NCBI RefSeq assembly: GCF_010183535.1
Contig: NC_071329.1
Location: 11,470,001-11,534,000, forward strand
Source of the DNA: Caenorhabditis remanei
Lineage: Eukaryota > Nematoda > Chromadorea > Rhabditida > Rhabditidae
Length of the DNA: 64,000 nt
Direction: 5' to 3'
This document shows positions 36,281 to 48,803 of the stretch, piece by piece. The notes under the pieces are model-generated. The model did no database searches and had not been told where the DNA came from. It was given only the letters and a program-made list of their open reading frames with translations. Positions within the stretch are counted from its first letter, which is position 1; every line of letters starts with the position of its first letter. The translations under genes and the position numbers were made by a program.

Positions 36281-39144
36281 ATGTACGACAATCCGGGGAA
36301 TACTACAGATCAGGAAAAATTCTTAGATCAGTCGATTCGTGTGGTAAAAACCGAGTCTTTTGAGATGAAAAGATGTCTTGACAAGGTAAGGTTAATCATC
36401 AAATTTTTTCGCATAAATCACCGTTCTGAAAAATCGATAATTTTACCAGGGCAAAACAATGGATGCTTTGAAGCATGCTCTTCAGATGCTCAATGAAATG
36501 AGAACCGCTGAGCTATCTCCGAAGTTCTACTACAGACTATGTAAATAACTATAGTGCACTTCAAAAGTCAAATGAATTTTTCTCAGATATGGACACAATG
36601 CACGAACTACAATGTCTAGAAGTCAGTCTGATTCAAGAGTATGCTCAGGAACCAGCCAAGTTGGGAAACCTTTATGAGTGTGTGCAATACGCGTCTGCCA
36701 TAATTCCTAGATTGTGAGTTGAAATAGTTTGAATGATCAGAACGCCGAACATGTTCCAGGTACCTCCTCGTTACGATTGGTGGCGTTTTCATCAAGTGCG
36801 GATTGGGGTCACGTAAAGAGATTCTGAAGGATCTTGTTGAAATGTGCAGAGGTGTTCAACATCCACTCCGTGGACTTTTCCTTAGAAACTATTTGATGCA
36901 ATGCACTCGTTCTGTGCTTCCAGACTTACCAGAAACAGAAGATATGCTTCTCGCGCACAATAACACCCTTCCTAAAGGATCACCTGCTCTCAAGCCAAGA
37001 GATGGAACAGTTGAAGACACTATTGACTTTGTTTTGATTAACTTCGCTGAAATGAACAAGTTATGGGTGAGAATGCAACACCAAGGACCATCGAAAGAGA
37101 AAGAAAAACGAGAGAAGGACCGATTAGAGCTTCGAATTCTAGTTGGCACTAACCTTGTACGTCTTGCACAATTGGAAGCACTTACTGAAGAAATGTACGT
37201 TAGAGATGTTCTACCAAGCATATTAGAGCAAATCGTATCATGTCGTGATACTATCTCCCAAGAATATTTGATGGAATGTGTAATTCAAGTTTTCGCCGAT
37301 GATTTTCATTTGGCAACGTTAAACGAGTTCTTGAATGCTTGTGGTCAACTACAACAAGAAGTTAATATCAAGATTCTTCTCATCGCCCTTGTTGATCGCC
37401 TCGCTCTTTACACCAATTCTTCCATCGAAGGACAACCTGCCCCAACAAAAATGCAGTTGTTCGAAATCTTCAGTGAGCAAGCTACAAGCCTGATAAAAAA
37501 TCGTCCAGATATGCCGATGGACGACATTGTAGCTCTTCATGTTTCACTTGTATCTCTAGCTGTCAAATGCTATCCAGATCGCTTGGATTACGCAGATATG
37601 ACATTCCTTGGTTTGAGACAAGTTATTGAAGAAAAGGGGATTACAGAGTAAGCGAATCTTTCTATTAATTGCAAAATGTTTTTTTTAATTTCTATAAAAT
37701 CGGAGGTTTGCATTGTTTCATTCAAAAATTTACTTTTTTAGCATTGAAGCCTTCGGAAAAGTTGGACGAGAACTCACGAAACTTCTGAATATTCCCATTG
37801 ACGAATACAAAAATGTGCTGCGCCTTTCGGAACTTCCCGAGTATATCAAAGTCATGAGCTACTTTGACTACCGTGGACAATGCAACATCGCTTCCTACAT
37901 GGTTCAAAATATGTTAGAAGAAGAGACCATTCTTCGCCATCAAGAGGATGTTGATGCAGCCTTCTCACTTATATCATCACTGCTGAGAGATCAGGAGAAA
38001 CAACCAGATAACTCACACGAAACCGAAGAATTTGCGGATGAGCAGAATTTGGTTGCAAGATTGCTGCATTTGATCAGAGCGGATGACGTGGATTCACAAT
38101 TTTTGGTAAACGAATTAGAAACACTTATAGAAATGCAATTGAGTATTTACAGCTTCTCAACAGTGCACGTAAAGTCCTCGGTGAAGGTGGACGTCATCGT
38201 CTTCGTTACACACTCCCACCTATTATTTTCGAACTTTATCGTTTGGTTCTGCAGTTCGCAGATATGAAAGATGAAGATGAAAAGTGGGATGCCAAAATCA
38301 GAAAAATGTTTGTTTGTGCTATGGGAACAATCGGAGCTCTTGTCTCTACAGCAGAATTGGCCGAATTGCCAATGAAGTTGTACCTTAACGTAAGCTCTTT
38401 TTGTAAACAACATTCTATGAAAAACTTTCAGGGTGCCATCACTGCTGACCGTGTTCCATTTGAGGATAATCACACAGTTGTTTACGAGTTTGTATCAAAA
38501 GCATTGTCAATCTTGGAAGACGATGTCGTCGACTCACGTGATCGTGTAAGGTGCCTTCAGTTGACGGTTGGCACGTTATTGAAAACGACCCACCTACCTG
38601 AAGAAAACTGGCAGCCATTAGCGAATCAAGCAGTTCTTGCTGCTGCAAAAATGTTCAAAAAGCCGGATCAAGTGAGATCACTTGTTACAGTTGCTGCCTT
38701 GTACTGGCACGGAAAAACTTTGGAAACAAATGGCGAGAAATTGAGGAACGGAAAAAAGGTGGTCGATATTTTGAGGAAGTCCGCAAAAATTGCAAAAGAA
38801 TGTTTGGAGCCGTTGGTTCAACAACAACTTTTCATCCAACTGCTTTCCGCTTACACCTACTACTACGAGGATAACTGCCCAGAGGTTAGGTGTCATTTTA
38901 TATTTTCTAAATAATACATTTAATTCAGATCAATGTCGATCACATCGAAGAGTTGATTTCACGAACCCAAGATAACGCGGTTCAGCTGGATGTTTCAGCC
39001 GAGGCTGATAGTCTTGAAAAACAACTTGGAGAAGCGATTAGACGTCTTCAGCTAGCTAAACTTGATGTGGCAGCGTCACAAGTTTCATCGGCCCGAGCCG
39101 AGCCAGATCTCCCACAGCCTCCATCGGAGAATGAGGGGCTCTAG
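36281..39144 (+). CDS. vps-35: VPS35, core subunit of retromer
   Basis: Eight exons: 36281-36385, 36450-36540, 36587-36713, 36760-37647, 37742-38105, 38153-38389, 38432-38884 and 38929-39144, giving 826 residues (human VPS35 has 796). The N-terminal part has [18 protein letters not shown] and the PRLYLL motif (around residue 105) that binds VPS26, and is followed by the long alpha-solenoid ([19 protein letters not shown] helices, e.g. [16 protein letters not shown]). The C-terminal half includes [30 protein letters not shown] and [11 protein letters not shown], which bind VPS29. Retromer sorts cargo such as Wntless from endosomes to the Golgi or cell surface. An acceptor (GTTTTTCAG) 8 bp before the ATG suggests trans-splicing. 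No missing segments or odd residues are apparent. Confidence 0.97.
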
Positions 39145-41209
39145 ATTAAAAGTGTCTTATATTTGCCTAATTCATATATTTTCTGATGTAATTATAATTC
39201 TTTCGACCTTTTTTGCTACCCCCTCAGTCCCTCCTGAATTTGTGATAGATTTCCGTTTATGATGTCTCGATGAAATTGTGATTAGGCCCTTCTTCTCGTC
39301 GAAAATTAGCCAAGTTTTCCGGTTTTAAATAATTTATAGATACAATACTTTGTGTGCACACACCTTGCCATATCATGTCTATTATTCTATTTATAATATA
39401 TGGAAATTACAAGAATTGGAAGTTCTTTGTAAATGGCACTATAGCTTTGATATTCATCCCACCATTTTTGAGGCGAAGTAACAATTATCGTCCAAATACA
39501 TTGCCCTATTTTCCCAGTTCATATTATTGCATCCCGTTCATAACTTTCTTACATCATTATACTTATTTATTATAAAAACTCAGATAAACCATTCAAAAGA
39601 ATTATCTTCTCTCAAAATGAGGTTTAAACTGTTGGTATGCAGTTTACACAAACTATTTATTCGTCTCAATATTTTGTTTTAAATCTACAAAACACGCGTT
39701 AAACAGATCTAGAAGGAGCGCATGAGAGGAAAGCTGAGTTCCGCACGTAGAAAATTTAGTCTCAAGGTAAGTAACTGTAAATATGTTTTCAAAAAATGAA
39801 TGTGATCAAAAAGAAACATTCACATGTTAATTGTAGTTTGTTTATTGTAGCTCTTTACAAGTCATACTCCAAAAAGTTCCCACGTCATTCTATGAACGGT
39901 CTATTTGTCTCTGCTCTGTCCCAACTATGTGTATCTTTTCGTGATTTCTGCTGCTATCTCAGTTGCTCCTTCCAAAATGACTCATTCATTCAGTGACGAA
40001 CAAGATAGTGAAAGAATTTATTAAGAAATAAAAAGACAAGCATAGTATATAAAAGATTAAGAAATTCCGAAGAATCTAATAATTTGTTCTCAATATACAG
40101 TCAGATTTGGGAATGTTCTTGACCAATTCGTTCAAAAAAAGTTTGACTTTTGAGTGACAAAAAGACATGGCATCACGCATCACCAACTGTATTGAATACC
40201 TCAATCTTCTTTTTTTCTTGACTACATTTTATGTTTGCGTTTCAGTTTCATTTATTTTCTTTTTCCTACTGAAAGATTGTAATTTTGTGCCATTACAAGT
40301 CACAAACTTGCTCAAAGTTCAACTGGGAGCTTCGTTTAACCTCTTGACATAACATCAACTGAGCAAAAAAAGATCACAAAATAGAGAAAGTTCATAGGAA
40401 AGAACAAAAAGATCATAGAAAAGTCATATGTATATTTTTCGATCACAAATGTCTGCAGAGCATGGTGGCAATATAAACAGAGTTGTCTACCACTCCAAAC
40501 ATTATTCTTCTGAGCTCTTGCGCACTTTATGTTGTTATTCGGTGAATGTCTGTTGATGCGTGATTCACGACCGTATTTTCTCTTTCTTTCTCTATCTCCT
40601 TTCCCATTTCAAAATGTTTACATATCTACTATATTTGCTCTTTTCACTTCGATTTCTCTGTTTTTCTTCTCAACTCTTCTCAACTTTCTCAAAAATTCTA
40701 ATTCTCCACCCATTCTTTAATGCTCCTTCAATTTTTCGTCTCCATTTTGTTATCAGAAAGCTACAAATGACACCTGAAATGGCGTGGTTTTGTTGGTTCT
40801 CGTCGTCGTTTCGCTTCGCTAACTATATGTTTTCTAACTAAAAATTATAATATGACGGAGTGAAAATAAAGAGAAAGATGAAGCAAAAAATTGTTATCAG
40901 AGAGAGACGCAGAGAACTTGTGATTCACACGCTTTCCCTCCTCTAACATATTACTTTTCCTATCGGAATACTAAATAGCACGTTTCGACTTTATTCTGCA
41001 CGTGAAATAGGTGGAGTCGAGATTACTGTAATTGAATTAATTTGAATAGGAATGATCAACTGAAAATAAAAACAATTAAGTTAAATAAAAGTGATTCAAC
41101 ACAAACTTCTTACATATTTTTAATAGAATTTCCGTTTCTTCATTAAAATTTTCATTTTTCAGACCGACACAATCCAATTTAATCACCGAAGAAAATCTTT
41201 CTACATCAG
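39145..41209. other. vps-35 3' region and upstream region of the ceramide glucosyltransferase gene
   Basis: 2 kb without conserved coding exons. A possible upstream exon with ATG at 39722 and an excellent donor after 39766 (CTCAAG|GTAAGT) would splice to an acceptor just before 41163, but that reading stops after 37 codons. It would therefore be 5'UTR with an upstream reading frame. A GAGACGCAGAG motif at 40904-40914 lies about 300 bp before the coding start at 41210. Confidence 0.45.
40904..40914. promoter_or_regulatory. GAGACGCAGAG motif upstream of ceramide glucosyltransferase
   Basis: A perfect copy about 300 bp before the first coding exon (41210). A second copy is inside the first intron at 41551-41561. 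This could mark promoters for two isoforms. Confidence 0.4.
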
Positions 41210-44200
41210 ATGGAAGCTGCAAGATCAGTAGCCACGGATCTGAGCACGACGGCCAACTCGACAGTACTTAGAAGTGAGTTTTACGAAATAATTATACAAA
41301 TCCTTTTCGGCCCCTCTTCTTAATCTTTCCCCAAAAATTTCGTTATTCTCGTTCCCGAGTTCTTTGTGTTGCGATAGGAACCATGGAGGTTTAGAGATCT
41401 AGAGAAACTAACAAACAACGGCTACTCCAAAATGAGAGAAAAAGAGAGTGAAAACGTTTTTTTTCTGAATTTTAAACCAAGATAATAAGGTTTTTCTATT
41501 TTTTGGCATCTAATTTTTGATTTTGGCTGTTTCTGAAGTAGAGAAAAAGAGAGACGCAGAGAAAATGAATAAACAAAAAGGGGAAATCCGATAAATTAAC
41601 TGGACACTATGAGAAGCTCACTTGAGAAACGTCTCGCTATGTCTCTGCCAGCTTTTCTCGTTATTCACCACCGAAAATAACTGGTCTTGACCGTTTTCAC
41701 TTTTCAATTCTCTCATGTTTTCATCTTTCTATCACATTTTTTAAACCGTCTCTTTCAATAACTTCCACCACTAAAAATAGGTTTCAAAAACTATAATTCC
41801 AGGCTGTAGTCAGTGATATTGCATAAATTGTGCTATCCATTTTTCTGTTCCTTCTTTATGTTTTGTACCGATTATCGTTTCATGTCAAAACAATAGACAT
41901 TCAGAATAACTAGTTTTGCCAGCGTTTCTTTTTTGAGAAACGTTTTTTTCTTCTTTTTCAGAATGAACGTTTCGATTTTTCAAAGTCACAATTGAACAAA
42001 TGGCTTTTTTCAACATCGCATTTGCATTCGGCATGGAAACAAGCATATTCTATCTATTTGTGCTCTTTTCTCTCACTCATTTATTATTAAATTTTCCGCA
42101 GAGCAACTTGATTACGTTGTTATGAAGAGTCAGTACACATGGTATTATTCAGAGAGAGACAGACTAACAGAGAACATTTTTGTTGATAAAATTTATCCAG
42201 CTTCAATTAACTCTCTCAGAATTGTACAGTTGCTACCTCTTTTTTTTATTTTAAATTAAGGTTAGATGGGTATCTCTGTCATTGAATCCTTATCTGCAAT
42301 TTCATCTCTTCTTCCGAAATTAGGGCTACCCCACTAAGAACTTATATCTATTGACGGCTTTTTGAATGTATGAGTTGTCAGTTTTATGGAGCGATGCCCG
42401 CCATCTCTCCTGATTTTTTGAATCATTTTCCCGTAATCTTATCATTCAAAGTTTCGCCGATGATCGACAACGCATAGTTATCATTATCAGTTCCACATCT
42501 TGTAGTTCTCATTTTCAGCTCTATTTTACTGTCGACATTAATCAATAGGAGAGTCTCTATGTGAGGTTCTTTGTTCTCTTCTTTTGTCAGTTTTTCATGT
42601 GATAGCCAAACTTTGAAGTTGTCGTCGTTAAAATGGCGCCTTTTCAGTGCAATCATCGGGTGTGTAAATAGAGAAAAATCAAACTTTGAAAGGTAAAGGG
42701 AATGTAATAAACCGAGTGAGAAGGAAGAACACTTTTTCATGTTCTTTATCAGCCACGATGTTCTCTTTTTTTCAAATATAGAACATTCAATCTATACTTT
42801 ACCCATGTCCTTTTAATTTTAATGAAACTTGGAAATAGTGAGAAGTTTTCCACCTCTACTTGCCTATCTAGGTTGTGAAAGACTCGATAAGTTGATATGC
42901 ATACATTGATCAAGCACAAATAGTTTCTGTCATTCAATATTTGCAAGAATTTTTTTCATACTGATTATTCGATTTTTTCCTGTCAATATTTTTCCAAAGA
43001 TCAATAAGAATGAGTTTGTACATGACTTTACCGAATTGCAAATTAGCATCGATTAGTCTGTTCAGAACATGTAAGGTCTGAAGTGTAAAATTTTAAACTC
43101 ATTGACCCCATTTCCCCTCTCAAATTTTTAAGATAAAAATTTTCGCTCATTCATTAGTAACTCCTGTCATTTTTAATCAGGAATCTGAAGTTTCAAATGA
43201 GTTTTATTCCAGCCGTGGCGTCATCAACATCGTCAATTATTGGTGCGGCGGCAGCAGCAGTAGCCGAGGCGCAGCCGTCAGCCTCTACATCCAGCTATTC
43301 ATCATATCTGCTGCTGGAATTACCGTTCCGTCAATTGTTACGACTACAACCTCCGCCGTCATTCATTGCCGGTACAAGGCGGATGGCCTCTCATCTTGAT
43401 TTACCCACAACTCTTGCCATTATTGGCTTCGTTTTTGTTTTTTGTCTCTACCTTATTCACATCATTGCACTCTCATACTCGTAAGATTCCAGTAATTTCC
43501 AGAACGATCTCATCTTTCTTATTCCAGGAAATACCGATTACATCACAAAGTAACACCAAACTCATCACTTCCCGGAGTTTCCATCATCAAACCGATCGTT
43601 GGAACTGACAAAAGTCTCTATGAAAATATTGAATCCTTCTTCACGACGCAATATCACAAATTTGAACTCTTATTTTGTTTCCATTCAAAAGATGATGAAG
43701 CTGTTGATGTAGTTCAAAAACTTATCGAAAAATATCCAGATGTCGATGCGAAGTTGTTCTTCAGTAAGTTTCTATCTTGTTCTTCTCAATGTCAACACTG
43801 TTTGTTTTTATTGCAGAAGGCGAAAATGTTGGTCTCAATCCAAAAATTAACAATATGATGCCTGCGTATAGAGCTGCTCGTTACCCACTAATTTTAGTCA
43901 GTGACAGTGGCATCTTCATGCGTCCAGATGGAGTTCTTGACATGGCAACAACAATGATGAGTCGCGAAAAGATAGCATTAGTTACACAAGTACCGTACTG
44001 CAAGGATCGTGATAGTTTTGATGCGGCCTTCGAGCAACTCTATTTTGGAACATCACATGGCAGAATCTATTTAGCTGGAAATTGTATGGACTTTGTATGC
44101 TCAACAGGAATGTCATCAATGATGAAAAAAGAAGCTCTTGATGAATGTGGAGGAATCGCAAATTTTGGAGGTTATCTTGCTGAAGACTATTTCTTTGGTA

Positions 44201-44755
44201 GAGAACTCGCAAATCGTGGTTACAAGTCAGCGATCTCTACCCATCCTGCTCTACAAAACTCCTCATCAGTATCAGTTTCATCTTTTCTCGATCGGATATG
44301 CAGATGGGTCAAGTTGAGAATTGCTATGTTGCCACATATAATTCTTGTGGAACCACTACAGGTACAGTATTAAAAAGGAAATTATAATATTTTCAATTAA
44401 ATATTACAGGATTGCTTCCCGTCTGGTTTAATCATGTCGTACAGTCTGAATTATTTAATGGGCTTCAACGTGATGCCTACATTAATACTTCACACGATAT
44501 ACTGGATTAGTATGGATTACTCACTGATGACAAGTATGCAGGTAAGCATGAAAAAGTACAAACAGAACAAACAATAATTAATTTCAGAATGGCAATCTTG
44601 GTTTCTCTCCACTTCGATTCTTGTTGATTTGGCTGCTTCGAGAGCTTTCAGCACCTCTCGTATTCATAAAAGCGCTGTTGGAACCAACCATTCGATGGCG
44701 CAATAATGTGTTCCACTTGGCATGGGGAGGACAGATTTTGCCACCAAAATGTTAA
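41210..44755 (+). CDS. cgt-3: Ceramide glucosyltransferase (UDP-glucose:ceramide, GT21)
   Basis: Exons 41210-41273, 43213-43480, 43528-43763, 43817-44361, 44410-44541 and 44588-44755 give 470 residues. The N-terminal extension is Ala/Ser-rich ([17 protein letters not shown], then [17 protein letters not shown]). An internal ATG ([16 protein letters not shown]) at about residue 78 begins a protein of about 393 residues, the usual family length (human 394), so a short form is likely. A membrane anchor ([20 protein letters not shown]) precedes the catalytic domain. It has the nucleotide-sugar aspartates in [19 protein letters not shown], and the R-x-x-R-W motif DRICRW. Hydrophobic C-terminal segments follow. 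The enzyme makes glucosylceramide on the Golgi face; nematodes have three CGT genes, so the choice of cgt-3 rests on gene order from memory (F59G1.1). Confidence 0.9.
41274..43212 (+). other. First intron of the ceramide glucosyltransferase gene (1.9 kb)
   Basis: Non-coding, with a GAGACGCAGAG motif at 41551-41561. Minus-strand open frames (42423-42740, 42749-42946) lack motifs. The intron separates the long N-terminal extension from the body. Confidence 0.5.
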
Positions 44756-45044
44756 TAGTTGATACTCCCTAATATTCACTTTTTTTCCAAAAATCCCTCA
44801 CAACACATCGCTCATTTTCACTGTGATTTTGTTCCCAACATTATCAACTCGTTCATCCCTCACCACATCATCTAAATCTTCGAATTCCGGGTCATTTTTC
44901 AATCAGTTATCTTTTTATCTCTTCTCTTCTTCTCTCCTTTTCGTTCTTACTATCATATAGTACGGGTATCTTGAAATCTGAAATACCATCATCCAAATGT
45001 TCGTCCTGTAATAAATGTAGAAGTGCTTTATAGCCTCATAAATT

Positions 45045-45131
45045 AATAAAGTTCTTTCAATAGTTTCGTTTTGTTCGTGTTTCAGCAAAGGTTTCAGAAA
45101 TTCCCCATATCATCAATTTCACAAATTCCAG
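45045..45131 (+). promoter_or_regulatory. Operon-type intercistronic junction (polyA signal, U-rich tract, trans-splice acceptors)
   Basis: AATAAA at 45045-45050 (and 45010-45015) serves the upstream cgt gene. A T-rich stretch then leads to GTGTTTCAG ending at 45085, with further acceptors ending at 45097 and 45131. The frataxin ATG follows at 45160. About 100 bp between the polyA site and the trans-splice acceptor is the hallmark of SL2-spliced nematode operons. Confidence 0.6.
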
Positions 45132-45159
45132 CTTTCCAAAATCATTTTTACAACTTTAG

Positions 45160-45960
45160 ATGCTTTCAAGCATTCTACGAAATCCATTAGTACGCCGGAC
45201 GTTCTCAGCCAGAGTGGTCAGTCAAAATGAATATGAAACAGCCGCTGATTCAACACTAGAAAAATTATCCGATTATTTCGATCAAATTGCGGATTCGTAT
45301 CCAGTTTCTGATCAATTTGATGTGTCCCATGCGATGGGAGTGCTCACAGTAAATGTTTCCAAATCTGTTGGTGAGAACATGCGAACAAAAAATTTAGTTG
45401 TTATAAATTTTCCAGGAACATATGTGATTAACAAGCAATCACCAAATAAGCAAATCTGGTTGTCCAGTCCAATGTCTGGCCCAAAAAGATATGATCTGGC
45501 AGAAGAGGACAGGTTGGTTCTTTATGGGATCAAATATATCAATCAAAATATAAAATCTCAGCTTCAGACATACTAAAAGTGAAATATCAAATTTACAAGT
45601 CACATTCACTTTCTTGAATTTTTGAACTCGATTCTGCCTTCTGAGTTGTGGCCAAACGTACAAATCCACTAGACCGAAAGTGGTCTTAATGATCATTAGA
45701 CGAAAGGTTTCGCATTCATTTTTACATGTATCCGTTTGCAGACAAAACGAGAAATGAGATTAAAAAAGAGATGAGTAAAGTGTCTTCTTACGCAAAGTGC
45801 AAAGACAGGGCGGAGAAAGACAGAAAGGCATTTTTGACATTAGTGAACGTTTTACAGGTGGACGTATTCTCATGACGGAGAAAAACTGGACGAACTTTTG
45901 AATCGGGAATTCAGAAAGATTCTCGGCGACGACCGAATCGATTTCTCGCGACACGTCTAA
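45160..45960 (+). CDS. frh-1: Frataxin, mitochondrial iron-sulfur cluster assembly factor
   Basis: Three exons, 45160-45370, 45416-45512 and 45858-45960, give 136 residues. A basic N-terminus (MLSSILRNPLVRRTFSARVV) is a mitochondrial targeting sequence. The frataxin fold follows: an acidic helix 1 (ADSTLEKLSDYFDQIADSY), then VLTVNVSKSVGTYVINKQ, PNKQIWLSSPMSGPKRYD, a Trp-containing strand (RWTYSHDG) and a C-terminal helix (LDELLNREFRKIL). Frataxin stimulates Fe-S cluster synthesis with the NFS1-ISCU complex. The third exon, after a 345-bp intron, supplies the C-terminal helix; a read-through frame ending at 45576 lacks it and is not the main product. AATAAA is at 46127-46132. The gene probably lies downstream of cgt in an operon. 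Confidence 0.96.
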
Positions 45961-46132
45961 TCCGGATTTCATATCATGTGATTTGTCCTCTCTCTCGATT
46001 TTTCTCTCGTTTTCTTGCATATTTGATGTATCACTTTTTTCTTGTAACGTAGATTCTACCCTATTTGATATTTAGTGTGTTCCTTTCTTAGATGTTCTGG
46101 TTAAATGTTCTTGCCCTTGAAATTCAAATAAA

Positions 46133-46518
46133 ACAAGAAAGACAGAACAAAATCTCCGATCAAATCTTAAAACGCACGTCAAAGTCACGCACTTTTGCGC
46201 CGACTAAAGTTCCTTTCAGCGTTGCCGCTAAACAGGGCGCTGGGCGTCATATCGGAGTTTCGTTGTAAATCCGAATATTCACATGCGATCACATCAAGCT
46301 CCTGGCGGCTTGTTTAGCAGTTTCTTTCTGTTATTTTTACTCGCAAATCACATAAATCACCAAAATTAGTTTTGAATATCACATATTTTCTTTTTTTGTT
46401 GCACTTACGTTCCTCAATTATGTTTTACGACTCCACTAAAGCAGTAAAATTCAGATTCATCTCGCCCATCTCGAAAAGTCATCCAGTGTTTTCGAAGTTA
46501 ACAACTCAATCAAGCAAA
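46133..46518 (+). promoter_or_regulatory. GC-richer upstream region of ptp-2
   Basis: The segment 46150-46330 is more GC-rich than the other gaps in this array and contains inverted GCTAAACA / TGTTTAGC words, suggesting that ptp-2 has its own promoter. An acceptor-like AAAATTCAG near 46455 could be the trans-splice site. Inference only. Confidence 0.35.
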
Positions 46519-48803
46519 TGCCCCGCCTAGCGCTGCGGTAATCAAAATAACAAAGAAAACTGATTAGACATTAATATTTCAGACAATACAGTTACTATTA
46601 CCGCGTTAATGGTGAGAAAGCCGAACAGCTACTGAAGGAATACGGCCACGATGGAGATTTTCTCGTTCGATACAGTGAATCAAATCCACAAAACTTTTCC
46701 ATCTCTGTCAGGTTGGTTGATGAAAAAACAATTGCATTGCTCTAAAAACTATTACCTTCGTAATAACTGCTATGTACGTACTTATAAATCGTTTCCAGAG
46801 TGTCCGAAGAAAAGATTCTTCACATCAAGGTGACAAAGTACGAAAATGACATGCTAAGCATCTTCGATGATCAACGAACTACGAACGAGTTCGGCTCAAT
46901 CACAGAACTAGTCGAGTTCTACATGGAATTCCCTGAAAAACTGCGAGAGAAGGATGGCATGTTTCTTGAACTGAAAAAACCTGTCCATGTACCTTACCAA
47001 TTGGAAGCATGTGCCGAAGAGCAACGACGGACTCAACTCTACCGTTGGTGGCACGGAAATCTGCCGGCAAGCAGTGCGAACAAATTGCTTCAGACCGAAA
47101 AGAACGGAACATATTTGCTACGAGCTAGCCAACACATTCCGGGTGCTTTAGTGATATCAGCGAAAACAGAAGGACATGTGGTACATCTGACAATCTATCA
47201 AGACCCTACGACTGGAAGATTCAATATTGATGGAGATAGAACAAAGTTTCAGTCTGCATGGTTGTTGATTGACTCCTACTCAAAGAATCCCATTGTCGAG
47301 AAAGGAGAGGCAAGCAGAGTTTTGTATTTGGAAGAGGTACTTGAGTTCAGTTTAGCTTTATTATCCAAACAGTCATTTTTATAGCCTTTGTTCAACACAT
47401 TCATAGAAGCAGATCTCTTTGTTGATCGTTATGAAATCATCCGAAGGCCAATCAATCCCAGAGAGTCGATGGAGAAAACGGGAATTTCGGAAGAGTTTGA
47501 CGTATGCTAAAATTCACGATTTCATTAATTTTCAATAAAAATTTGCAGCGTCTCTCGCAAGAAGCCCTCCCAGCTGAACAATACCTGTCCAAAAGAGAAG
47601 GACGACGACCAATTAATGCTGACAAAAATCGTTACAAGAATATTGTTCCATTCGATCACACTCGAGTTATTCTTAACGATCGACCAAATATACAAGGCAG
47701 TGACTATATCAATGCGAGTTATGTCAGATTTGAAAACAGTCAGAGAACGAAAAACGTAACGTTCGCTTGTGAGAAATCATTCATCGCCACACAAGGATGT
47801 CTAGATACAACGATTGCTGACTTCTGGAGAATGGTTTGGCAAGAAAATTCTCGTGTCATCGTTATGCCAACAATGGAGAATGAACGAAAGGAAAAGTGTG
47901 CACGGTATTGGCCAGCCGAAGTTGGTAAACCAGAAGCCCATGGAGATATTTCCGTCAATTGTACTCTCGAAAGAAAAGTTCAACGAGTTGTGTCTGATGA
48001 GGTTCGAGCTGAATTGGAACAAGAGAAAGCTAATCGACTTGCCAAAGGGTTGGTGCCTGAAGCGGAGCTCAATGGTGATGGTGTCAGTTATATCTTGCGA
48101 ACTTTGGTTATCAAGAAAGGAAAAGATAGTCGAGAAATACGTCAACTGCAGTACTTGACATGGCCAGATCACGGATGCCCTCTACATCCTTACGCTGTTC
48201 TTAATTTCTTAGAAGACGTGGATCGGGAGTATGACTATTTCAATGCTCAGCCAGTGACTGCTACACTTCCACAAGGTCCGATCGTTGTTCATTGTAGTGC
48301 GGGAATCGGAAGAACTGGAACAGTTCTCGTTCTGGATGCGCTTTTGACTCAGGTCAAAAAAGTTGGAATGCTTTGCCCAATGGATGTGTATAAGATGGTG
48401 AAATACGTCAGAACTTATCGATCAGGTCTCGTTCAAACAGAGCAGCAATACCAGTTTTTGTACAAAGCTCTGGCGTTCTACTTGAAAACTCATAATCCGG
48501 TTAGTTAAAAACAATTGCGAACATTTTGAATCCACCATTAACTCTGAACTTTTGCAGTACCCGGTCAAATCATTTACTGCTGGAGATGCTGACAGTTTCG
48601 ATTACCCAAGACGTTTACGTTCACTTCAAGGATCTTCTCGTCCATCTTCCTCCCGACAAGCAACATCTTCACGTCCTTCCTCCTCAGCCTCTTCTCGTAC
48701 TTCTCATTCTCGTCCAAGAACAGGTCCATCTGAACATCTACCGGAACGCAGTGTTTCTTCCACATCTTCACCTTCCACCTTACTCAAGTCTACGAAAAAA
48801 TAA
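46519..48803 (+). CDS. ptp-2: SHP-type protein tyrosine phosphatase (two SH2 domains plus PTP)
   Basis: Six exons, 46519-46538, 46583-46711, 46799-47336, 47385-47501, 47549-48499 and 48558-48803, give 666 residues. The first SH2 (about 10-105) has the phosphotyrosine-binding GDFLVRYSES motif. The second SH2 (about 133-225) starts YRWWHGNL and has GTYLLRAS. The PTP domain runs from about 280 to 585, with KNRYKNIVPFDHTRV, YINASYV, WPDHG (473-477) and the active-site HCSAGIGRTG (Cys about 517, Arg about 523). The C-terminal tail is Ser/Arg-rich and low in complexity (RPSSSRQATSSRPSSS). SHP2/CSW-type enzymes act downstream of receptor tyrosine kinases in Ras signalling; the C. elegans gene is needed in oogenesis and vulval signalling. 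All catalytic residues are present. The first exon is only 20 bases. Confidence 0.96.

Noticed and set aside
45513..45576. Read-through C-terminus of frataxin
   Set aside because: The frame continues 21 codons past the donor at 45513, but the conserved frataxin C-terminal strand and helix are encoded at 45858-45960.
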